From NCBI RefSeq assembly GCF_012927345.1, contig NZ_JABBGJ010000066.1, positions 1 through 36,635 of the forward strand: DNA of 36,635 nucleotides, written 5' to 3'. Below are positions 7,505-13,681 of this stretch, in pieces. The position numbers and the translations under genes were made by a program. How positions within the stretch are numbered: the stretch's first letter is position 1; each line of letters begins with the position of its first letter. The notes below the pieces were generated by a model, which made no database searches, was not told the origin of the DNA, and was given only the letters and a program-made list of their open reading frames with translations. This DNA comes from Paraburkholderia polaris. Its GTDB lineage: Bacteria; Pseudomonadota; Gammaproteobacteria; Burkholderiales; Burkholderiaceae.

Positions 7505-8872
7505 TTAGCTCGCCTGCTCGGCTACGATCGCTTCCCAGCCGCGCATCTTGCCGGGATTGAGCAAGCCTTGCGGGTCCGCCAGCCGCTTGAAGTCGATTTG
7601 CGCCAGGTCGATCTCCTTCATGCCGCCATCCTCGATCGTGACGACGTGGGGATCGAACGTTGCGCAACCGTGCGATTCGAAGATGCGCATGATTTCGTAC
7701 TGACGCTCGGCGGTGGTAAAACGCACCAGTGGAATGCCAAACACCTGGTATTCACCGAACTGCCTGGCGAATTCATGGTGCCAATAGATTTCATCGCCAA
7801 ATCGCTTTGCAAGCGCCTCGCAAAGCGCAATGTCAAACGGTTGCGGATGGGCGATCTGAAGATAGGTCCACTGCTTGTCGACCTTCAGGGCCTGCAAGGT
7901 CGTATGGTTGTACGCACATTCATAAGCTGGCGGAAGTTCGTTCGCTTCAAGCTCGCCCGCATTCATGCAGAGCGATTCCACCCCACTATGGAGGGCTGCA
8001 AGTTCGCGGTATTGATTGATCGACGCGGGGTTGACCATGGCAAACACGGCATTGCGATCACCCGGGAAGCGAACGCCCAGGTGCTCATAAAATGGCGCGA
8101 AGCCCTTCTCCACTGAAGTCAGCAGGAACAGATCGAACTCTGGCGCACTGGCGGCCTTGCAGAAGCGCAATGCATCGCCGTAGGAATCGAACAGGGTAAT
8201 CGTGTGCAGCCAGTCGAGCGCCGGTTTGAGCGTCAGTTCGAGCTCTGTAATGATGCCGTTCGTGCCGAACGCGTGATGCACCTTCTGGATATCGGCACCG
8301 CGCAACTCGACAATGCGCGGTGTCTCCTCCACCGTAACGACCCGGATGCAGCGCACATTATCCGCATCCTTGAGAATGCCGTGCCGGATTGAACCGACAC
8401 CGGCGTAGCCACCGGCAATGAATCCCCCTATCGTCGCTACCCGCAAGGTGGACGGAAACATCAGCAGGTCCTGGCCGGATGCCCTGACCACTTCCTGCAA
8501 GTCACCGATCCGCGCCCCCGCCTCGACCCGGACCGAACCGGGACGGATCTCGCGCACGTCTTTGAGTTCGGTCATATCCATCACCACGCCGCCCTGCAGC
8601 GGAACGCACTGCCCGTAGTTGCCCGTGCCGCCGCCGCGCATCGTGAGCGGAACCCGCCAGCGCGACACGGCCGCCGCGATCCGGATCACGTCCTCTTCGG
8701 TACGCGGAAAGACAATCAGATCCGCGACGCAGTCCTTCAATTGCTCGTTCAGAATGGGGCTGTACCACGAGAAATCACGTGATTTCCCCCGCAACTGACC
8801 GCCGCTTGCAATCGTACGGACGGCACCCAGCTCACCGGCAAACCGGGTCCAATCAATGTCTCTGTTGTTCAT
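7505..8872 (-). CDS. FAD-binding oxidoreductase (GlcD/FAD_binding_4 type)
   Basis: This 455-residue flavoenzyme belongs to the PCMH-type FAD-linked oxidase family, which includes D-lactate and glycolate oxidase GlcD. The N-terminal FAD domain is visible as DLIVFPRTEEDVIRIAAA, then MRGGGTGNYGQ and GGFIAGGYAGVGSIRHG. The C-terminus has DPQGLLNPGKMRGW, the usual end of such enzymes. The family oxidises 2-hydroxy acids or other alcohols. The gene is embedded between the permease (36 bp upstream) and the binding protein (46 bp downstream), so it is part of the pathway. No accompanying GlcE or GlcF subunits are present, so it probably acts alone. The substrate is unknown. Confidence 0.87.
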   Translation of the reverse strand: MNNRDIDWTRFAGELGAVRTIASGGQLRGKSRDFSWYSPILNEQLKDCVADLIVFPRTEEDVIRIAAAVSRWRVPLTMRGGGTGNYGQCVPLQGGVVMDMTELKDVREIRPGSVRVEAGARIGDLQEVVRASGQDLLMFPSTLRVATIGGFIAGGYAGVGSIRHGILKDADNVRCIRVVTVEETPRIVELRGADIQKVHHAFGTNGIITELELTLKPALDWLHTITLFDSYGDALRFCKAASAPEFDLFLLTSVEKGFAPFYEHLGVRFPGDRNAVFAMVNPASINQYRELAALHSGVESLCMNAGELEANELPPAYECAYNHTTLQALKVDKQWTYLQIAHPQPFDIALCEALAKRFGDEIYWHHEFARQFGEYQVFGIPLVRFTTAERQYEIMRIFESHGCATFDPHVVTIEDGGMKEIDLAQIDFKRLADPQGLLNPGKMRGWEAIVAEQAS

Positions 8873-8908
8873 GTCGTTTTATCCTTGATACCGAATAGGG
8901 GTTCCGCC

Positions 8909-9775
8909 TCAAGCGTCACGATCGATTTCGCTTTCGTGCCAGCCTTTGAGCACCGCCTTGGAAAGCCAGTTGAAGAGCAGGAAGATGCTGATGCCGCACA
9001 GCGAGACGAGCAGAAGCGCCGAGAACATCTTTGGGATCTCGTTTCTGAAGGTCGCTTCGAGAATGCGCGATGCCAAACCTGTTTGACGTCCGGCCGCGCC
9101 TGCCGTGAACTCGGCCACGATCGCGCCGACGAGCGAGAGACCACCGGCGATTTTCAAGCCACCCAGGAAATACGGCAGCGCACTCGGAACAAGCAGATAC
9201 CGCAGACGCTGCCAGGGTGTCGCCCGGTACAGCCCAAATAAATCGCGCAGATTGTGATCGGCGCTTCGCAAGCCGATGACGGTATTCGACAGGATCGGAA
9301 AGAAGGCAACGATCCACGCACAGATCAGCAATGCGGAAAACGTACTGTCCACGTAGATCAGGATCAACGGCGCAATCGCAATGACCGGAGTGACCTGCAA
9401 AATGACCGCAAACGGAAAGAAGCTCAGTTCGACCCAGCGCGAGAGCGCGAACAACATGGCCAGTGCGACGCCGCCCACGATCGCGAGGGCAAGCGACATG
9501 AAGGTCAGTTTTAGCGTGAACAGCAGCGATAGCGACAACGACCCCCAGTTCTCGATGAGTGTGCGCAAAATCACACTGGGTGCCGGAATGATGTACTCGG
9601 GCACATGATTCACCCGCACCAGTACTTCCCAGAGCAGCACCGCGGCAAGTAGCCAGGCGCTAGGCACGGCGCAGCGCAGGAAACGCTCGCGCCGCACTCG
9701 CTGCCTCGTTGCATCCGCAATCGCCGCGGCGTTGGACGAGACGTCCACGTTCAAGGTTTGTACAGAAGAAGACAT
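8909..9775 (-). CDS. ABC transporter permease (SsuC/TauC-like)
   Basis: This 288-residue inner-membrane permease has about six hydrophobic segments, beginning with AWLLAAVLLWEVLV. It carries the cytoplasmic EAA-type loop (GLRSADHNLRDLFGLYRATP followed by LLVPSALPYFLGGLKIAGG) that contacts the ATPase, as in BPD_transp_1 permeases of the taurine/sulfonate group. It lies 19 bp after the ATPase gene and before the FAD oxidase gene. With the NMT1-like binding protein it forms a complete importer, presumably for the substrate degraded by the cluster enzymes. Confidence 0.9.
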   Translation of the reverse strand: MSSSVQTLNVDVSSNAAAIADATRQRVRRERFLRCAVPSAWLLAAVLLWEVLVRVNHVPEYIIPAPSVILRTLIENWGSLSLSLLFTLKLTFMSLALAIVGGVALAMLFALSRWVELSFFPFAVILQVTPVIAIAPLILIYVDSTFSALLICAWIVAFFPILSNTVIGLRSADHNLRDLFGLYRATPWQRLRYLLVPSALPYFLGGLKIAGGLSLVGAIVAEFTAGAAGRQTGLASRILEATFRNEIPKMFSALLLVSLCGISIFLLFNWLSKAVLKGWHESEIDRDA

Positions 9776-9794
9776 ACCGATTCCTCTCTCTCGC

Positions 9795-10580
9795 TTAATG
9801 ATCGATGTCGGACGAGTCCATCGCCCGGTGCAGACTGGTCGACGTTTCGCGGCACAACTGCGTGTACTGCGCCGATTCTCGATACGCTTCGCCGCGCGGA
9901 TACGGCACGGGAACAGCGATCTCGTCGATCACACGCCCCGGTCGGCTTGCCATCACCACCACACGGTTCGAGAGATAGACCGACTCGTAGACGCTGTGCG
10001 TCACAAAGATCACCGTGAACTTGTGCTCCTGCCAAAGCTTGAGCAAATCGTTGTTCAGTTTGATACGGGTCATTTCGTCCAGCGCCGCGAATGGTTCGTC
10101 CATTAACAGCAGACGCGGACGCGTCACCATTGCCCGTGCAATCGACGCACGCATCTTCATGCCGCCCGACAATTCACGCGGATAGACATCCGCAAAGCGC
10201 GACAGTCCGACCATCGCCAGTGCTTCCTCGACACGGGCGCGCGCACGCTCGCGCGACTCGCCGCGCAGCTTCAGCGGCAGGTAGACGTTCTCGAATACCG
10301 ACGACCACGGCATCAACGTCGGCTCCTGGAAAACGAAGCTGATGTCATGCGTGTGTGCGGCTTCGACCTCGGTTTTTGCGGCCCACTCGATCGTGCCGCC
10401 AGAGATCGACGACAGCCCTGCAATCATCCGCAGCGCTGTGCTTTTGCCACAGCCGGACGGCCCGAGGAAACTGATAAATTCGTGGTTTCCAACCTCGAGC
10501 GACATACCGTTAAGTGCAATCGTGCCGTTCGAATACTTTTTGTGTACGTCCTTCAGATGAACCAACGGGGTCTGCGCCAT
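9795..10580 (-). CDS. ABC transporter ATP-binding protein (SsuB/TauB-like)
   Basis: This 261-residue ATPase energises the importer. It shows Walker A GPSGCGKST, the Q-loop region FQEPTLMPW, the signature LSGGMKMRASIARA and Walker B LLLMDEPFAALD, followed by the H-loop in FVTHSVYE. The start at 10580 is chosen because GGAG precedes it with good spacing; an in-frame ATG at 10592 and a longer frame to 10676 overlap the creatininase gene or lack a ribosome site. It lies 40 bp after the creatininase-family gene and 19 bp before the permease gene. Confidence 0.92.
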   Translation of the reverse strand: MAQTPLVHLKDVHKKYSNGTIALNGMSLEVGNHEFISFLGPSGCGKSTALRMIAGLSSISGGTIEWAAKTEVEAAHTHDISFVFQEPTLMPWSSVFENVYLPLKLRGESRERARARVEEALAMVGLSRFADVYPRELSGGMKMRASIARAMVTRPRLLLMDEPFAALDEMTRIKLNNDLLKLWQEHKFTVIFVTHSVYESVYLSNRVVVMASRPGRVIDEIAVPVPYPRGEAYRESAQYTQLCRETSTSLHRAMDSSDIDH

Positions 10581-10620
10581 GTTCGTCTCCATACCGTCAC
10601 CGATCAGATGTGAGCGTCGT

Positions 10621-11436
10621 TCAATGCCACTCGGGCTCGTTTTCCAGCCACGCCAGCGGCGCGTCGTGAACCTCATGCAGTAACTCGATAAACTGGGAGA
10701 CGACGTGATCGATCACGCATTGCCCCTTGTACGCGGTCGCAGCCGCGGCGTCGCCGCACGCGCCTGCGGGATTCAGATCGTGCGTCTGCCAGCCAAGCTT
10801 GCCGCTCGCGCCGATTGACAGAAAGCGATAGCGCTCGCTCATTTCCTTCGTGAGCGATTTGAAATGCCGCGCTTCGTCCATCGCGACGAGCTCCGGACGC
10901 ATGGCGAGCAGGATCGAGGTCTCCACATCGCCCGCGTGGATCCCATGCTTCATCTCCTCGTCGTTGAAGAGCGCATCGGGCATGCCGAGCGTGTACCAGT
11001 TCGACGCGACGACCATCATTCCGAAGCGCTGACGCAGATCGCGAGCAACGATATCCATGACGGCCGATTGGCCGCCATGACTGTTGAACAACACCAGCTT
11101 TTTCACGCCGGCCGCGGCCACGCAGGCCCCGATTTCGCTCCACGTGCGAATCAGCGTCTCGGCTGAAAATGTCAGGGTGCCCGGATAGCGCGCGTGTTCG
11201 TTGCTCTTGCCGATGCTTTGGGTCGGCAGAAACAACACCGGCAGTTCGCCTGGCAGGCGCGGAATGATCGCTTCGACGAGACCGTCGATCGTCGTGGTAT
11301 CGACGGACATCGGCAGATGCGGCCCATGCTGCTCGATGGCGGCAACCGGCAACACCGCAATCAGACGCTCGCGGTCGAGACGGGAGAACTCCTTGCTGGT
11401 GTATTCGGCCCAGAAACGCTTGGTGATCGACGACAT
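10621..11436 (-). CDS. Creatininase-family amidohydrolase
   Basis: This 271-residue protein belongs to the creatininase (creatinine amidohydrolase) family of metal-dependent cyclic-amide hydrolases. The metal ligands align almost exactly with Pseudomonas creatininase: E35 and H37 in IEQHGPHLP, D46 in SVDTTT and H120 in NSHGGQ; a further acidic motif HAGDVETS follows at about residue 172. Family members also include deformylases and mycofactocin peptidase MftE, so creatinine is only one possible substrate. The start at 11436 follows GGAGCAGGAG. It is the first gene of the operon behind the predicted RutR-like operator and promoter, which marks it as a key enzyme of the pathway. Confidence 0.88.
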   Translation of the reverse strand: MSSITKRFWAEYTSKEFSRLDRERLIAVLPVAAIEQHGPHLPMSVDTTTIDGLVEAIIPRLPGELPVLFLPTQSIGKSNEHARYPGTLTFSAETLIRTWSEIGACVAAAGVKKLVLFNSHGGQSAVMDIVARDLRQRFGMMVVASNWYTLGMPDALFNDEEMKHGIHAGDVETSILLAMRPELVAMDEARHFKSLTKEMSERYRFLSIGASGKLGWQTHDLNPAGACGDAAAATAYKGQCVIDHVVSQFIELLHEVHDAPLAWLENEPEWH

Positions 11437-11547
11437 CTCCTGCTCCTCTTTTCTCGGCATGTGTTGAATGCCTGGTTTTGTAAGCCGGTTGAAGCCCGAG
11501 CTCCCACTGGCCTTCATGGGGTACTGCAACGACGCAGCCTCGAACTC

Positions 11548-11575
11548 ATAATAATCGATTTGACCAATCGGTCAA
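11548..11575 (-). promoter_or_regulatory. Predicted sigma70 promoter of the creatininase operon
   Basis: On the minus strand a -35 box TTGACC (11575-11570) is followed after 16 bp by a -10 box TATTAT (11553-11548). Transcription would start near 11541, leaving about 105 nt of leader before the creatininase start codon. The -35 box lies inside the palindromic operator. Confidence 0.6.
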
Positions 11576-11576
11576 A
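11559..11576. promoter_or_regulatory. RutR-like operator TTTGACC-AATC-GGTCAAA
   Basis: A perfect palindrome with 7-bp arms. It matches the E. coli RutR consensus TTGACCANNTGGTCAA at all but one specified position. It covers the -35 box of the predicted promoter, the classic position for a repressor. The neighbouring TetR-family gene encodes a RutR-like protein and is the obvious candidate to bind here. Confidence 0.7.
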
Positions 11577-11814
11577 CCGTATGGTAATTTATTTTCCGGT
11601 TGACATTGTTTTTGGCGAAGACGCAGTTTCAGTAGGATGCCAAATGGAATATTCATGCGATGCAGCAAGGCATGCCGCGCTGAATCATCGGAAGAATTGG
11701 CACAAGCACGAGTGGCTTGCAGGAGGAGATGACAAGCGGAATTGACGCGCCGCGGAAAGCGGAGACAATCAGTGTCGATCAGCGACGGGAATGGAGTGCA
11801 GCGGGGTACCGGAA

Positions 11815-11837
11815 GCCACCCTGAAAATCAGGGTGGC
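11815..11837 (-). terminator. Hairpin after the TetR gene, terminator-like
   Basis: Perfect 10-bp arms GCCACCCTGA/TCAGGGTGGC around a 3-nt loop, 6 bp after the TetR stop codon. No long U-run follows, so it may be a weak terminator or an RNA 3'-end stabiliser. Confidence 0.55.
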
Positions 11838-11843
11838 AAAGTG

Positions 11844-12479
11844 TCAGGCAGACGGTGTAATACCGCAGCCGTGCATGACGAAGGCCGTCACTTCCTTGAC
11901 GATGTGTTCGCGATCGAGCGGCTGCCCTTCTTTCACACGCAACATGTAGCGTGCCTGATATTCGAAGTCGGCAAAGTGTTGTGTCAGAGACCAGATATTC
12001 ATCATCAGCAGCATCGGATCGAGCGAGCGCATCAGGCCCGCCTCGATCCAGCTATTGATGCAGGCGACCGCCTGAGCGGTGCGCATACGGGGACGGCCCA
12101 TCATCGGCATCAACACGGGTGCGCCACGCATCATCTCATTGGCGAAAATGCGCGACAGCAGCGGTTGGTCGAATGAAAAATCGAGCTTCTTACGGATGTA
12201 ATCGGACAGAACCTGTTGGGGGCCGCGTTCAGCATCCCCAAATGAAAATACGCGAATCCACTCCTCGACTACGTGCTGGAGAATTTTCTCGTACAGGTCC
12301 TCCTTACTCTCGATGTAGTAATGGAGTTGCGCCTTCGACAAGCCCGCGCGCTCAGCGATGCCCTGGGTCGATGCACCCTTGAGCCCGTGCAGCGCGAACT
12401 CCGCAATGGCGGCATTTTGGATCGCGTCCATCACTTCAGAACGCGATCGTTTCGTTTTTGTTTGCCCGGTGTGCGCCAC
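11844..12479 (-). CDS. TetR-family transcriptional regulator, RutR-like
   Basis: This 211-residue regulator has an N-terminal TetR DNA-binding domain (STQGIAERAGLSKAQLHYYIESK is the helix-turn-helix) and a C-terminal ligand domain of the RutR/YcdC type. The shared pattern is SRIFANEMMRGAPVL, a conserved tryptophan, then SLDPMLLMMNIWSLTQHFADF. E. coli RutR binds uracil or thymine and controls pyrimidine use. The gene lies upstream of the creatininase operon, in the same orientation, across a 407-bp gap holding a RutR-like palindrome. It is therefore probably the local repressor, released by a pathway substrate or intermediate. Whether the ligand is a pyrimidine is an inference from family resemblance. 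Confidence 0.9.
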   Translation of the reverse strand: MAHTGQTKTKRSRSEVMDAIQNAAIAEFALHGLKGASTQGIAERAGLSKAQLHYYIESKEDLYEKILQHVVEEWIRVFSFGDAERGPQQVLSDYIRKKLDFSFDQPLLSRIFANEMMRGAPVLMPMMGRPRMRTAQAVACINSWIEAGLMRSLDPMLLMMNIWSLTQHFADFEYQARYMLRVKEGQPLDREHIVKEVTAFVMHGCGITPSA

Positions 12480-12541
12480 GAAATCCGTCCTCGATTGATC
12501 CGTCTGGATGCTTCAAGTCAGGCATTCTAACGCATGGAGCG

Positions 12542-12560
12542 GCACGCACCCGGTGCGTGC
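12542..12560. terminator. GC-rich hairpin between the D-hydroxyacid dehydrogenase and TetR genes
   Basis: Nine-base arms GCACGCACC/GGTGCGTGC separated by one base (effectively 8-bp arms with a 3-nt loop), 10 bp after the dehydrogenase stop on the minus strand. No U-run follows. It may act as a terminator-like structure. Confidence 0.4.
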
Positions 12561-12569
12561 GCGTCCTGT

Positions 12570-13553
12570 TCAGGTGCGCAACACCGCCGGGTTCAATGGC
12601 GAGGGAGGCTGTCCGGCACAGGCTCCGTAGCCCAATGCGGCGATCAGGTTGTCGGCGGCGAGATCGGCCATGGCAAGACGCGTCTTCAGGCTGGCGCTTG
12701 CGATATGCGGCGTAGCCACCACCCGCGCATTGGCAAGCAGCCGCGGACAGACAAAGGGTTCTCGCTCGAAGACGTCGAGGCCGGCTCCCGCCAGCCGGTT
12801 GTCGGCCAGCGCATCGGCAAGTGCGTCTTCGTCAACGAGACCGCCACGCGAGATGTTGATGAGTGTGGCCGTCTGCTTCATCAATGCAAGCTCACGCCGC
12901 CCGATCGTATGGTGTGACGCGGGGTCATACGGCATCGTGATGACCAGATGGTCCGACAGGCTCAGCAGCGCCTCCTTGCTGCAGAATTGCGCACCTTTCT
13001 CGTCCGCCAGCGCGACGGGCGCCCGGTCGTGGTATCTCACCGTCATGCCGAAACCGTGGGCACGTTGCGCCACCGCTCGCCCGATGCGGCCCATACCTAG
13101 AATGCCGAGCGATGCGCCGTGAATGTCCACGCCGAGGAACATGTCGAGCGCCCATTTGTCCCACAGGCCGAGCCGCAACCAGCGCTCCGCTTCGCCCGTG
13201 CGGCGCGCGGTCGCCATCAGGAGTGCCCAGCCGAAATCGGCAGTGGTTTCGGTCAACACGTCCGGCGTATTTGTCGCCACCACGCCAGCCGCCGAGAGCG
13301 CCGCCAGATCCAGGTTGTTGTAGCCGACAGCAATATTGGCAACGGCCCGCAGCGATGGACACGCCTGCACAAGCGGCGCATTGATGATTTCCGTCGCGCT
13401 CACGAGTGCTCCGACCTTACCCTGAAGACGCGTGCGCAATTCGTCGGGCGCATAGATGTAGTCCGCATCGTTGCTTTCGACGTCGAAGTGTTCCTGCAGG
13501 CGTCCCACGATGGACGGAAACACCTTGCGGGTAATCAGGATCTTTTCTTTCAC
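12570..13553 (-). CDS. D-2-hydroxyacid dehydrogenase (glyoxylate/hydroxypyruvate reductase-like)
   Basis: This roughly 327-residue NAD(P)-dependent enzyme belongs to the D-isomer-specific 2-hydroxyacid dehydrogenase family. It has the Rossmann motif GILGMGRIGRAVA and the catalytic triad region: arginine in NISRGGLVDE, glutamate in DVFEREP and histidine in ATPHIASAS. Such enzymes reduce glyoxylate, hydroxypyruvate or 2-ketogluconate. The start is taken as the GTG at 13553 because AAGGAA precedes it and VKEKILITRKVF matches the family N-terminus; an ATG at 13622 is possible but adds an atypical leader. It lies 90 bp before the TetR gene in the same direction, so it may belong to the catabolic cluster, reducing a 2-oxo acid product, though it is outside the operon with the operator. 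Confidence 0.87.
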   Translation of the reverse strand: MKEKILITRKVFPSIVGRLQEHFDVESNDADYIYAPDELRTRLQGKVGALVSATEIINAPLVQACPSLRAVANIAVGYNNLDLAALSAAGVVATNTPDVLTETTADFGWALLMATARRTGEAERWLRLGLWDKWALDMFLGVDIHGASLGILGMGRIGRAVAQRAHGFGMTVRYHDRAPVALADEKGAQFCSKEALLSLSDHLVITMPYDPASHHTIGRRELALMKQTATLINISRGGLVDEDALADALADNRLAGAGLDVFEREPFVCPRLLANARVVATPHIASASLKTRLAMADLAADNLIAALGYGACAGQPPSPLNPAVLRT

Positions 13554-13681
13554 ACCAGTTTCCTTGGCATCGATAGAAGACGCGGCGGTCCGTTCGGAGC
13601 AGCGTGACCCCGAAGCCGCCAACGTCGTTGAAATCGCCGAAATCCGGCGTGTTGAATTCGCGGACTCTCCTGCTCGCCGAG

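Larger units (their letters stand above)
11437..11843. other. Intergenic region between the creatininase operon and the TetR gene
   Basis: This 407-bp stretch has no convincing gene. It contains the predicted promoter and operator of the creatininase operon (11548-11576) and the hairpin after the TetR gene (11815-11837). The part between 11580 and 11810 is otherwise featureless to my reading. Confidence 0.6.
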
